64,000 bases of DNA from Thysanoteuthis rhombus (GCA_963457665.1 OY735224.1:40786829-40850828); one strand, 5' to 3'; positions 24,261-36,584 are shown, numbered from the stretch's first letter. Notes: generated by a model not told the origin, from the sequence alone. Made by a program: numbers and translations.

Positions 24261-24617
24261 CATTTTTTTTTCTTTGAAGCGAACATTCTATTGGATATTA
24301 CTCTGAAATGAGTTATATTAATTTGGCTCAACTTAACCGAGGTGGTCCTGGTTGAAATTCTGTTGTTGTCATATTGTTACTGCGTTGCTTTATGAATTTT
24401 CAACAGATCACATATCTGCATGATGTCATGCAGCATCCAATTGTGACCATAGTTGCTTAGTTGCACTATTTTGATTTAGAAAAAAAAAAAAAATCTCAAA
24501 ATATTTAAATATATTGTGATTCAATCTATGAATGAATGTTGAAAATCAAGTCACAGAAATAGTTGTCTTCATGCAATTAATTATCTTTTAGTTTAGGTCC
24601 AATGTATTGCTTCAACC

Positions 24618-25025
24618 CAGGGTTGCCATTTTGGCCTCTTTGAAAACCCACAAATTTCTTGGTTTAGCTATATTTGAATTTTTGTTTTAGTTGCTGTAGT
24701 ATTTTTAATAAATCTTCATTTTATGTGTACTCAAGTATTGTGATGTTTTAGAAACAATTATTTTCATCGTTTTTTTAAACATATTTTTATTCTCCTTCAG
24801 TTGCTTTTTATTCTCACTTTACTTTGCCCATCATGGTGAAGTTGCTATAAATGAAAGCAACTGCAGAATTGCAATGAAAGTGAACAAATGAACAAAAAAA
24901 TTGTTCGAATTAATAATGATTTACAATACTTCATCTGATAAAAAAAATGAAGAATTGCTCTTATAAACAATTCTCGCATTTGGCCATTTTTGGCCAGAAA
25001 CAACTCTAACAATCTGGCGACCCTG
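24618..25025. mobile_element. Non-autonomous hAT-like element 1
   Basis: Ends are inverted: CAGGGTTGCCA at the left and TGGCGACCCTG at the right. They are flanked by CTTCAACC (24610-24617) and CTTCATCC (25026-25033), an 8-bp duplication with one mismatch. CAGGG-type termini and 8-bp target duplications are the hAT superfamily signature. At 408 bp it has no transposase. Confidence 0.75.
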
Positions 25026-25048
25026 CTTCATCCCACATTTCAATCCTC

Positions 25049-25580
25049 CAGAGATGCCAAATCAGGCATCTTTCGGTTAGAGTTGGCTATTTTCCCCTCT
25101 ATTTAGCCGATAAAAATCTTCACGAAGCAGTTGGTCGAAAATCTTTCCATTTTGAAAAAACAGAATCAGTCAATTTTATTTTATTTTATACCCCTCTGAA
25201 AAGATATATTTGTAGCCATAAAGTTGATCATTTTTGAAAGCAAATCAAGCTATCAATTCTTTTTTCTGAATTTTCATTGAGATCGATGAACTGAATTTCA
25301 ACTGAAACTTCTGCTTTGAGAATATTTTTAGAGTCAGATACTTAATTGATTTAGATTATCCACTGCAAATCTGGTAAGTTTGAAAGTAGATGTACAATTT
25401 TTTTTTCTATTTATTTGTTCAGGAATCTTAGTATATAGTTATTTTGTTTGATAATTCGGCTTCAAATGGGTATAAAACATTTTAGCCCTAAACTTTGCCA
25501 AAAGTAGGGACGATTTAGTCATTCTTAGCCAATTCTTTTTGTAGTAGCGAAAAAATTTTTTATTTAAGTTGGCAACGTTG
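25049..25580. mobile_element. Non-autonomous hAT-like element 2
   Basis: Starts CAGAGATGCCAA and ends TTGGCAACGTTG (8 of 12 inverted positions). Flanked by CAATCCTC (25041-25048) and GGATCCTC (25581-25588), 6 of 8 matching. Older than element 1, from which it is only 23 bp away. No coding capacity. Confidence 0.5.
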
Positions 25581-25845
25581 GGATCCTCAAGTTCAGCTAA
25601 AAAAGGGAAACCACTGGAGACGACATTTTACTGATCCCCTCTTGAAAAAACTCGTCAAAATCTTCTCAAATATTCTCATGACGATCACTTTGAGTTCCTT
25701 AACTTTTTACTTAGTTCATATCTATCCCCAAAGACTCTGTGATTAAATTAAAATGTGTAAATTTCAGATCAGATGGTGAAATTTAAATTATGGGAAACTT
25801 GACCGGACCTTAGTCAGTTAAAAATGAAGTTCTTGATCGTCGTTA

Positions 25846-26094
25846 TTGGATCATTTGAACGGAACTACTTTTGACGTTTCACCGCGTCTTGACATCAATT
25901 TCACGAATTCTCTCATTTCTTTTCATTTTATGCGCCATTTCTACCTCAGTGTGTGCGCAGATGTGAAAATTTCACACCTGTTCTAAAAAATGGCGCATGA
26001 ATAATTAGAAGTGAGAAGATTCATGAAAGAAAAACGGAACAGTATTTCGAAAAGACGGTGAAGTGTCAAAATCAGTCCCATTCAAATGATCCAA
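25846..26094. mobile_element. Foldback MITE with TTA duplication
   Basis: Two arms of about 100 bp are inverted copies. Both start TTGGATCATTTGAA and share TTTTGAC..TTCACCG, CTCTCA/CTTCTCAC and ATGCGCCATTT near the centre. TTA at 25843-25845 and 26095-26097 flanks the element, a 3-bp duplication as made by PIF/Harbinger transposases. The superfamily call rests on that alone. The transcript would fold into one long hairpin. Confidence 0.7.
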
Positions 26095-26099
26095 TTACT

Positions 26100-28650
26100 A
26101 CGGTTAAAAACTCAATGTTTGCCGAACGTTGTATTCTTTGTAAATTGATTAGAATTTCAACATCTTATTTTTGAAACTTTGTATAATTAGTCTATTCACT
26201 ATTATATCATAAACTATTGTAACTTTTGTTCAAAACATTTTTTCAAGTGTAATGTCTTTCATTCTCAGTTTAAAAGTGAAATATTCAAAATACGGAGAAT
26301 TCTTTATACTTTATATTCATTGTCATTATATTTTTCTCTTGTTTATATAGCCAGGTCTCAATTTTCAAAATACGTTGTTGAATTGTGTTATTTTGACTTT
26401 TAAAAAGAGTGGTTAGCCCCCCTCCCCTTTACCATTATTTAGTTGGGACGCACTATTTTTTTTTTCAGATTTGAAATGATATTAATAAAAATACAAATAG
26501 TTGTGAAAAATGTTGCTATTGTCAAAAAATCGAGAAGAAACCACCCAAAAATCTTTATAAAATTCCATTGAAAAAAAAAAAAATGAAATTTGATATGCGT
26601 TTTTTATTTTGTTAAAATTGACCGGACCGTCGACAACAATAATCATGATAATATGGAAAGCTAACCTAATAAACTACAAGAAAGAAAACCTTTTTTCTTT
26701 CCATAATGCTTGAAAAATTTTCTTTAAGAAATTAAATTGCAAAACAACCCCAATAAGAGAAATGTGCTCCAACTCTAAGCAAAGAAAAATAATAGGTTTT
26801 AGTCACTCTTCTCCCTTACACACTATCCGAGCTTAATTTGGTGAAGAATTGGATCTGCTAAAATAAGAAACAATGTCGTTATTTGTTGAAAGAGGTCTTT
26901 TTTGCTTCGAAGCTTACAATTTGAAACATTGTTGTTGTCTTTTTTTAAAATTTGAAACTAAACTTGATGGAAAAGTTTTTAAAAAAACGTTTCAAAAAAC
27001 AGTAACATTTCTGATAACGAAAATATATTTAAAAGGTGACCACAAAAAAGTCATGTTTGAATTGTACTGCTTATTTATACAAAGATTTAATACTTTCATT
27101 TTTCTTCTTTTTTTAAGCAACACATTCTATAATTTATAACTAGTCCTGTGACTTCTTTACAACCGTTTAAGATCATATTTTAATTACGGAATGAATATGA
27201 ACGATAACGTGATGTCACGTTAATATTTAACCACACGACTTGAACAACTCGAATAAAAAGGTTGTGTGCCAATAGAACGTCAATTGGAGAACTGTTATAA
27301 TTTCCCATAATGACCAGAAAGAGAAGTCTTTTGTAGCTTTTCTCTTGACAAATATTTGGATTTATTTTAGTAATAAAATAAAATTTATATTTTTATCGAC
27401 ATTGAATCCGTTAAAATCTTGGTATTACTTCATTTATTAAGTTATATTTATAACTCTATTATGACGGTTTCCTTTTTACACAATGAATTTTTTCAGTGAC
27501 CTTTTATCCTACGATTTTCTCATAATTTTAAAACCACTGCAGTTGAACGTTATTCATAAAATGCAGACGATCTTTGCGGTCTTGCCGTTGCTGCGTGAAT
27601 GGAAGAAGCAGTCAGTTGTTAAATATCACGAGGAGGGTGGCTTTGTTGAGGACATTTGAGGGAGTTCATAAGTAATTAGGATCAAATATTTTTGCTTTTG
27701 TTACTCTGTTGGCGGATTTCGAGTCATGTCGAATATTGTTGAAAAATGATCTAGTAATGACATTAGAAATGTCCCCGATTTATTTTTGGTAGATAGATTT
27801 CTAATACTCTCTAATCTCTGCTAACCTTAACTAACTATTAACTACTACTAACTAAAACTACAAATGTGTGTCCGTAATGTCTATCATTCGAAACCCAGTG
27901 TAAATATTACGGTATCTTTCTTTGATGGCAACAGAATTAGAAGAACGTATGAGAAATAAAACACGACTTTTGCAGGGAAAAACGTGTTATGGGGAAAATT
28001 GTATTTTTATGAATGAGATTAAATTAATATGCGATGCATTCTGGGTATTTCAGGAAATGGTATGAAATGAAAAAAAAATTAACAAGGAATATTGACATGA
28101 AATTGACCTACGTATAAATTTATATTTTTGGATAAACCAAAACGAATCTTATGTGATTTATGTAGGCAAATCTATTATCTTAAAAAAATAATCATTTTTT
28201 AAAGATTCTTCACTTTTTCATTTGTTTACCCAAGCTTTTTGTTTTGTGTTTATTTTTATAGGTATTTTTATGCATCACTGAAAGACAACTTCTCTCCATT
28301 TTAAAACATACTACAGTAATTTGAAATGGAAAAAAATCTCTTAATAAAGAAAAAAGTTGTTGGAAGAATACAGTCTTGTTGATTTTCTAAACAAACAAAA
28401 AAGATTGGAAAAAAATTAATGATCTCCAACTAGACTGATTTAAAAATAAATATGTACATTTCTGTCAGTGTCAGAGATTACGTCAGTTTCGCCATGTTTT
28501 TTTTATTTTTTTAATTTTTTTTGATACGGTTGAAAAATATTTTCATGAAGTGATATAAAATCTTCGGAAAATAAAACAACCACCAGGGGAATGTGGTTCG
28601 ATCAAAAATTAGGTAACTAGGATAAATTGTGAAAAATTAAAAAAAAAAAA
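26100..28650. other. No gene recognised apart from the short ORF at 27561
   Basis: AT-rich with homopolymer runs. TTGACCGGACC near 26625 repeats one near 25798, outside the foldback element; meaning unknown. Confidence 0.4.
27561..27659 (+). other. 32-codon ORF of unusual composition
   Basis: ATG 27561 to TGA 27657-27659 encodes 32 residues including PLLREWKKQSVVKYHEEGG. Base composition is near 50% GC in a region otherwise far more AT-rich, and codons look balanced. No splice sites of quality delimit it and I do not recognise the peptide. It could be an exon fragment, an old transposon coding remnant, or chance. Confidence 0.2.
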
Positions 28651-28658
28651 ATGCTACG

Positions 28659-28817
28659 GGGGTTTCCTTCGAGTGCGGCATCTTATAAGGTGCCTGATTG
28701 ACACATTTTCATCACTTCAAAAGTAGCTACTGCTGACACAATGATGAGATAAATTCCATAAATGCCGAAAGGCAAATAAGGCACTCGTCATCGAGAAGGA
28801 TCCCGCCTTTTAAAAAT
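28659..28817. mobile_element. Possible short foldback element
   Basis: GGGGGTTTCCTTCGAGTGC at the left and GGCACTCGTCATCGAGAAGG then ATCCCGCC at the right are imperfect inverted repeats about 160 bp apart, CpG-rich in AT-rich surroundings. No flanking duplication is clear. Confidence 0.3.
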
Positions 28818-28819
28818 AG

Positions 28820-28843
28820 AAGTGTGTGTGTGTGTGTGTGTGT
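28820..28843. repeat. (GT) microsatellite
   Basis: About 11 GT units followed by a G run. Confidence 0.9.
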
Positions 28844-29127
28844 TGGGGGGTCATCTTAATGAAATTACAAAATATTAACTGTGAAAAAAAATTGAAACCT
28901 TCTCAAGGGAAGTAATCGAATACTTCAAAGCCATACTTCCGTACGAATGGCGAAAAGTGTGTGTTCAGGTTAGCATTATAGTTACACATTGTAAATGACT
29001 CCCAACACAAACCTTAAAAAATTCAACTTTTTTGAAAACTGACAAATTTTCTCTGGGAAAGACAGTCTTATAGATTGAAAGCACTAAAAATCATTTGCGA
29101 ATTTTTTTTCTATTTTAAAGTGGCGGG

Positions 29128-29163
29128 ACCGGCACCTGTCTCGATCATTGGTGCCGTGCCGGT
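29128..29163. repeat. GC-rich hairpin
   Basis: ACCGGCACC and GGTGCCGTGCCGGT can pair with a small bulge around a 13-base loop. The flanks are AT-rich. Confidence 0.55.
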
Positions 29164-29649
29164 GAATAATTATTTCTGTCTTGAATGCAGTATATTTATT
29201 TTGCTTATTAAGCCTGAAATTCTGTTATATTTGAGAAATGAGAATCAATATTAACACAAATCCCGAATCGTAAGTATAAAGTTTATGGTAACTTCATGAT
29301 CAAATTATTCAATGAATGTAATGAGAAAAATTTGACCATTTTTAGAAAGGACAAGAAGGGCATTAACTCTAATGCCTTGCTTGATAGTTAGTATCAATTT
29401 GATACTTATTAATAATATTCATGCCAAAATAATGAGTTATAACGAAATTTTTTTTATTAGGGCTAATATTTGATGATTCAGTAACGTAAAAATGAAAGAT
29501 TATTAACATCACTAGTAGACCTGTGTCATCAAAAAATGATGACATTTTTTAATAATTTTACAATTTCACTTGAAAAAAAATAGACATTATGTTGCTCTGA
29601 ATTTTCTTATTCATATGTCCAACCTGAATAAAGTAGGATTTATTACGTA

Positions 29650-29725
29650 TTTGAAATATCGATAAGGGAGGCTACTCTTCGTTTTACATTTGGAAGTTAT
29701 CTCCCTTGACAAATGTTACAAACAA
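29650..29725 (-). repeat. Dispersed repeat family D
   Basis: Reverse copy: AAGGGAGGCTACTC and GAAGTTATCTCCCTTGACAA. Matches 8138 and 17960. Confidence 0.6.
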
Positions 29726-30049
29726 AATATTGTCCATTCCGTGGCGTATTATCTAAGTAGATTATCTTAATAATTGGAATAATTCACTGGAATTTTTTCA
29801 ATAATACGTCACCTTTCTATAGAAGCCACAAGTGTAAGTAGTGTATAATTAAAAAAAAAACACTACAAAAAAGCTTTATCTGGTTAGTAAAGTAAGCTGA
29901 AATTATTTCTCATGGGATAGTTTTCAAAACGTTTAGATATTGTTCAAATATAAGGCTAATTGGCTATATTTTCTGTTAGTAATATTTGCTACTAGTAAAG
30001 GGAGATTTGATTGTTATTGAATGCTTATTGAACTGTAATTACCCTTAAT

Positions 30050-30780
30050 CACCTCTGCCAGCGAAATTGCACAGATATATGTATTCGATCGTGTCCATGT
30101 CAATTAGATTTTGTGGAGAGGATGGAAGAAAACAGAAAGAAGTAGTAAAATTTGAGGGCGGATCCAGGGATTTTTTTTCGATTGAGAGATTGTTTTCATA
30201 TAATTATGTATATGTGCATGACTGTTCAAAAGATATCTCCAAAAGTTATCAATGAGATTTTGTAGAAACGTGGACCATGTACTAAAGAAGGAGTGGTTAA
30301 ATTTTGGGGTGAACTCGGGAATTTGTTCTCGATTGGAAAATATTTCTTCATATTTTTTGCTCATGTCTGTCTATACGATATTTCCCAAAGTCCTCAACGA
30401 ATTCCAATGTGCTTTCTTGCTTATTCATTGGAAAATGCTTTAAAAAATCTGGATTCATTCTGTTTGGACTTAAAAATGAGGAACAACATAATGTTTTTGA
30501 TATTTTTTGAAATACAGTTTAATTTGCAAAATTATTTATCTACAACACTCATTTTTGACGGTATTAGTAAACTAATTTATCTCTGCCAACGAAGGTATGT
30601 ATTTGGTTGCGTCCGTCTTTCCATCTATCTTTCCACACGGTATCTCCAAAAGTTCTCAATGAATTTCAATGAAATTTTGTGGGGGAGTGGACAATGGAGT
30701 GAGAAAGAATTGTTCAAATTTTGGGTCAATCCAGGAATATTTTTTGATTGAGAGATATTCGTCCATTAAAAGATACATTT
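30050..30780 (+). repeat. Three diverged copies of a dispersed unit
   Basis: Units at about 30050-30200, 30225-30350 and 30590-30765 share CTCTGCCA.CGAA, ATATCTCCAAAAGTT, TCAATGA.ATTTTGT, AAATTTTGGG and ATCC.GGAAT.TTTTT..ATTGAGA. Similar blocks recur in many invertebrate genomes, to my recollection, as an unclassified repeat. Overlapping short frames here are incidental. Confidence 0.55.
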
Positions 30781-31119
30781 ATATATTCGCTCATAACTGC
30801 CCATACGGTATCACATTTTCTTTTCATGAAATAATCCTTACAAGATTAATTAATGAATGCTTGGGATTTTTATTTATAAAACTTGTTTATCCGGATATTT
30901 AAAAAAAGATTAAATGTGCCTTTCCCGAGCAAAGAGGGGGTGGGGTTCGGACTCGTCCCTCGATCCACTTGTGGATATGATTATTCATCGATTATTTTCA
31001 AATTTAGTTGCCGTACTTTTCAATTTGCTTACTTCGCTTCTTGATTTGCTTGGGGAAGGGTATTGAACTTAGTTCGAATCCACTCAGAGTATATACATTG
31101 AATAGGAGTTCAAAGGGGA

Positions 31120-31206
31120 GCAACGAAGCAAGGATTCAGAATGGCATAATCTAAATTAGAAAGAGCGTCTCTGTAAACTGAAGCTATCCACTCTGAGCTA
31201 TAGAAA
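31120..31206 (-). mobile_element. Possible tRNA-like SINE head
   Basis: On the - strand TATAGCTCAGAGTGGATAGC is a good A box, and ATTCTGAATCC about 45 bp later an imperfect B box. Stems are not intact. Confidence 0.3.
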
Positions 31207-31209
31207 AGT

Positions 31210-34200
31210 AAGAGGTGATATGATAGAGAAGATCGTGAACAGAAATTATGACGAGAGGGTTGGTAGCTTCATCAAAAAATGGGAAGAAAATACACACAAA
31301 AAAGTCCGCATAGTGCGGTTATGGAATGAATAGTCTATCTAATGAAATAATGTGTTAAAAGGTGTGAATTCTTTCAAAAACAGAACTGATAAATATTGGG
31401 ATGAACCTGAGATTCTGTACAAGTCATGTGAAAATCTAAAATGATAACAGGAGTCTGGAGAAAAGGATCCAACATAAAACCTGTTCCAGGAAACATTACA
31501 AGCTAAGAACGAAGTTGTCAATGCCTTGTTTTGCTGAATCTGAGAATTGTATTCAATTTTCTTTCTGCCATCCACGTTGCATTGACTCTACATAACGTTG
31601 CTTAACTCCCGTGATGTTAATCTGTGATACTTTGTCATTTTTACTAGTAGTGTAACAGTTACAAAAATAATGAATGATCCATTTCAACGTTTGCGACCAT
31701 AACGATGCTTTTATGATGAAAAACGTGTATCAATGCAATAATTCATAATACAAATAATCATATTGTTTACAATTCGCCATCAATTCATACCAACTGAAAA
31801 ATAAAAATGAAAAGTACGCTAATATAATGAAAACTTCAGAAACAGGTCCCATTAGTCATTAACTACAAGTTTATATGACCCACTTATAGAGATAAAACGC
31901 TCGACATTTAAGTACACTTACGTAGCCATATGTTTGAATTGAAATAAACTTCTATTTTCTGGGGCATTTCTTTTACCCATCACCTCATTTTAGAATAAAA
32001 GAACCAATTAGGTACCATAAAAACTCTTAAAAGAAACGCCAGGAGACTAAATGAATAAATGTCTAGACTTGATTACATGTGGGGGTAAATGATTGTGTAA
32101 CAATGTCTGTTCTAGAAGATGTCAGTATTTGTGTCTGTGTGCATGTAACAATATTGCAACTCTTCTTGAGTCTAGCTTTGTGTTGAAACGCCTCTTTTGA
32201 TCAAATATCGTTCAAGTTTAAAAAAATAATTTTTGGTGGCATTGTACAACTACCAAATCTATTAAAGACAAATGTTGACATCGAAAATTATGACGAAGCC
32301 TTCCAGTAACGCTACGCCAATCTTTTGCAAAATTGAACAAATGAAATGAGCCAAGAAAATATTTTTCATGCAACCATCTTGTACCATGTTAACGCGTTTT
32401 GGTGACAGGCTCATCCACGAAGCTTTGCTCTCCTTTACGATTATTTTTTTCAATTCATTTTTTGCATTACAGTTAATAATAAAATCATATAAGTATGCTT
32501 AATTTCTTATGACCTTGAAAGAATTTGAAGAAGGAAGTTGAACTAAAAAAATGACCGATTATTTTCTTCTATTGCAACAAACGGCTTTAAATGGGTCAGT
32601 GAAATTCCCGCTCTCTTCCGGTTTAGATTTTTACCTTTTAGAATAAAAGCGATACAATAGAATAAATTCACTTTTTTCTTGCATTATTATAACACATTGA
32701 TTCTCCCAACTTTTTTAATTAAAAGATGTATGCATTCCAAAAAGAACTCAAATTCTTTTTCATGACTTATTTTTAGGTGATCGATCAGAGGTTCGTGTCG
32801 GGTCTCTTCAACAAGAAAAGACGCATTTTGCGTATTGTTGAATCTAATTCAATATTCTCCATTAAAAAAAAGTTATTTCTCTATTGTCATGTTGAAACAA
32901 ATAAAATGTTATATTAACAGAAATGTTAAAAATTATGTGGTTTCGTATCTATCCATCCTGGCGTGTTCTTTACTCGACTAGTAGATGATGATATAATGGA
33001 CTAAAAGGTCATAAACATACTATAGAAGCAAATAGAAGTAGATTAAATATCAGAAAATTCTTTTTTTAGCAATAGAGTTGTAGGTCTATAAAATAGTTCA
33101 CCGAGAAGCGTGGCTTGTGATTTTTGGACCCGGGTGTCTTGGCTCGCTTTGCCCCCCCCCAATATTGAATGAAATTTGTAATTGTATAATGTCATTAGAA
33201 ATACAGTAGGAGAACTACTAATAATAAAGCTTTTGGGGGCATCAGAGGCATTTTCAGATCGCCCCATCCCACTGCGTTCATCAACTATACCTCTGAGTTT
33301 ACTAGTTGTTGTTTACTCACCAGTTTCAGATACTTTTAAGAATTATTATAGTCACTACATCACAAATGCTTAAAGGTTGGAAGATATTTTATAAACTAGA
33401 TTTGCCATTTTGTATGTCTGAATACATTTTGTATACCTGTTTCACAATTTATGATTGCTGTGATGGCGTTTCTTTCCAAACTTATCAATTATTGAGAAAA
33501 CGATTCCGATACTTGTCAACGCATTTTTCCTGTTGAATCTTAAATAAATATTTGAAAAATTTGCGTAAAGAAAAGCATTTAAAAAATGTAATATAAAAAT
33601 GATAATGTGGGTAGTTAAGACTTGAAATGTTGCTTCAATAAAGGATAAAGTTTGACGAATAAGTTAAAAAATAGTTTATCATTTCGAATCGATTCGTTTC
33701 GAGAAGAAAAATGCTATCAACTTTGAACATTTGTGAACTTTTTTTCCATGTTGGAAAAGCTTAAGTGAATCAATCCATGTCGTTGCGTTTTAAAACTTCG
33801 TCATCGTCACTAATGATGAAAATTTCTTGAAAAAAATTATCATGTAACTTTTTTTGAAATTATCTGCCATTTATAGAGTAGATATATCAAATTTGTTAAA
33901 TATGAACAATCAGGAGGTAAATTTTGACGCGGGATTAGTTTCAACCAATACTGCCCCACGCAGTCGCACTCTATTTAAAAAAAATCCCCAAAAGTATTAA
34001 AATTAAAAATAAAAAAAAAAAACAAGTTTTTTTTTGTTTTTTCAAAAAAAAAAGAAAGGAATGCACAAAATTTTGTCCAAAAACAACACATTTTTATCAT
34101 AACTTGGACTGTTTTAATTTGAAGTCAATGATTACTTTTATCGGCAAACACCTATCTCAACAGCAACATTTTCAAGGATACAGAATTCCACTCGTACTGA

Positions 34201-34735
34201 ACTACGTGCTATTATCTTTTAAAGAAAGTTTTTCCTTTCCATTTTGTAGTTCGCATATCTTTTCATTCACTTAATAAAATAAATCTTACATCTTGGGGGG
34301 AAAAAAGTGATCGTAGATGTTGTCTGTCTTCCTTTTGTATGAGGCAAGGTAGAAGAAATTTCCCCCACAAATCACCTGCTAGCTTCTATTTTGCTCTCTC
34401 AATCCTCCCTTCTCTTGATCTCTTCTTTCTCATTTTGACATGCTTTTTAGCACTTTTTAAAAAACTAGTCAACTGATTGTTTTTGCTGAGTAATGAACTA
34501 TGAATTGCTATTGTTAACGTCTATGGGACGCAGGTAAAACTAAACAATCCCTTCTTGACTGCAGGTTCATAGAAGAGGGAAATAAAAAAAAAAAAATAGA
34601 ATATAAATAGCTTTGGTGTTTTCAACTTTTCAGGCTTTTTGACTGGTTAGTGTTTGTTTTCGACCTTTCTAAACCTTTTTGAAAAACATTCTTTATAATA
34701 TTTCATGTAGGCTTTTCTCAGTATGATACCCGAAA
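31210..34735. other. No gene recognised
   Basis: AT-rich, with a poly-C tract at 33150-33160 and poly-A/poly-T runs near 34010-34060. Short frames only. Confidence 0.5.
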
Positions 34736-34739
34736 AAAT

Positions 34740-35250
34740 CCTATGAGGGTGAAGTCAAGAAATATCCATCCCCTCAACTAAGACCTTGTCCGCAAGTCCG
34801 TGTGAAAATGAGACCCGTTTGTTGTTCGGTAACTTTACTTCAACTAGTCACATGTAAACAACAACAAAAACTTGTTTTGCCCCCTGTAGATGTCAGTGAA
34901 CCGAAACCTTCCCCCCTCCCTGGACCTGAAAACTCCTATTTTTTATTGGTTTCACTTTGATGAACAGCACCGGTTGTTGGGGGACTTTTTTTGTTTCCCC
35001 GTGACATCCCGAGACTCTGAGAATAATCGCGGGAATAACCATACTCCCCCTCCGTCTAACAGTATTTACTGTCACTATTACTCGCAGCCGCGCTGATTTG
35101 TCTTCTTCTTGTTTTCTGCTAATAGATCCCCTCCTCCTCCCGTGGAAACCCTTTCTCCTCCTCTTGAAATCGGGAAAGACCCACACCTGCCGAACCTGCA
35201 CGGACTTTGCCGAATGGGTGCCAGACCTGATTAAAGACCCTACAGTACCG
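34740..35250. other. GC-rich island, possible exon or promoter
   Basis: This stretch has clearly higher GC and CpG content than the surrounding kilobases. A + strand frame from ATG 34890 follows a TTTTGCCCCCTGTAG acceptor-like site and runs 68 codons; a - strand frame of 120 codons overlaps it. Neither shows a recognisable domain. The - frame is Arg/Lys-rich because it reads the complement of CT-rich sequence, so it is probably not a gene. An intronic enhancer, an alternative promoter or an unrecognised exon all fit. Confidence 0.3.
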
Positions 35251-35269
35251 GCCAATAAAAGTTAATATA

Positions 35270-35300
35270 CTTACAGGGTGTCTGTAAAGTACTTGTGCAG
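35270..35300 (+). other. Possible transposon terminal motif
   Basis: TTACAGGGTGTCTGTAAAGT, following a TA, looks like the terminal inverted repeat of a mariner-related DNA transposon. I could not find the opposite end in the window. Confidence 0.25.
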
Positions 35301-35319
35301 TGTGCATTTACGTTTTAAT

Positions 35320-36560
35320 AACTTTTTTTCATTCATGATCAAGCGAAAGGCATATTATGGCATATGCTGTGCATTAAATATGTCAACTTTCTTTTTATAA
35401 CGTTCACTCACTCAAGTGATCCACCATCTTCTCAACGTTCATTCAAACTGAAGAGCGGAACACGTTTCTGCAGTTACTTGAAATACTTATTATATTTTTG
35501 AACTTGAAGATATTTAATAGGGCAAGGAGGCCTTGTGGAGTAATCTGATGTTTAACATGTCAACGGAAAAAAATCCAACGGAGAGATTTGCATGTTTGTC
35601 TGATGTATCAAAAGTTATTAAAAAATCAGCTGCCTTAGAACTTCACAGAACGATATCCTATGTGTGTGTGTATAAAATGCCTCTTGGCGTATGGAGGGAG
35701 AAATACATTTCGCATATATAAATCTCTACGAAAGATGAATTGTATTTTGTCACTTGGTTTTGGGGATAGTTTCAATTTTCAAGTGATTGATGACAGCGTA
35801 ATAACGATTCCTCTTAGCATCAGTATAAAATGATTCTCACATGGGTCAGTGATAGTCTTTTTTTGTGGGGGGTCCATTCCTTTATCTCTTGAAAAAATAT
35901 ACGGAAAACAGGAGGTATCTTTCAAGAAGAGTTTCAAAAAATGTCTATGCCATTGCCAATGTATACGTGTGTTTTAAGAAAAAAAAAGGAGGGGTTAAAA
36001 GAAAAAGTTGAAAAACAATTTACTGAAACTTGTAAATGAAGTATGATGAAATTATTTTATTTCATTCATTCACATCATTTAATAAGTTATATTTTATATC
36101 ATTTTCCTTGAATTCCGTCTTATGCAAAAACGAAATGATTCAACATCTCTGCTCTGCAGGTACTACAGTCAACATTGGGAAGAAGGGGTGTATTTGATAC
36201 GTATGTCACCTCATCATAAACCCATGATTTTTTTTTAGTTTTATTATTCATTAAGGCTTTTGCTAGAAAAATAAGATTAGTTTTATTTGCAATTTTCATT
36301 TGATTTCTATAAATTTTGAATGGTATACCATTGTTTGCCAGTTGTAGTTGTTTGTCATAAAATGTGATGTGAAAAATCGCCTTTTCCTCTTAATCTGCTC
36401 AGCATGATCTCCATAGTGGAGTGAAGTTTTCAATAATGAGGCTTGTTCGCAGTATGAGACTACGTAAAAAAAAAACGATGGTTCATCGTCCGTCACTTCT
36501 CGGTGGATTTCGGTAGCCGAGTTTGAGTTCGTCTGAAAATGAAACAAATTAATCATTTAA
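35320..36560. other. No gene recognised
   Basis: AT-rich sequence with a 62-codon + frame at 35533-35721 that has no recognisable domain and no second supporting signal. Confidence 0.4.
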
Positions 36561-36584
36561 ATTTTAATGGGAAAGAAAACTTGA

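Noticed and set aside
30293..30751. 152-codon + frame
   Set aside because: It lies within the diverged repeat units at 30 kb and shows no domain or conserved frame between units.
34893..35255. 120-codon - strand gene
   Set aside because: Arg/Lys-rich because it reads the complement of CT-rich sequence; no start or splice support.
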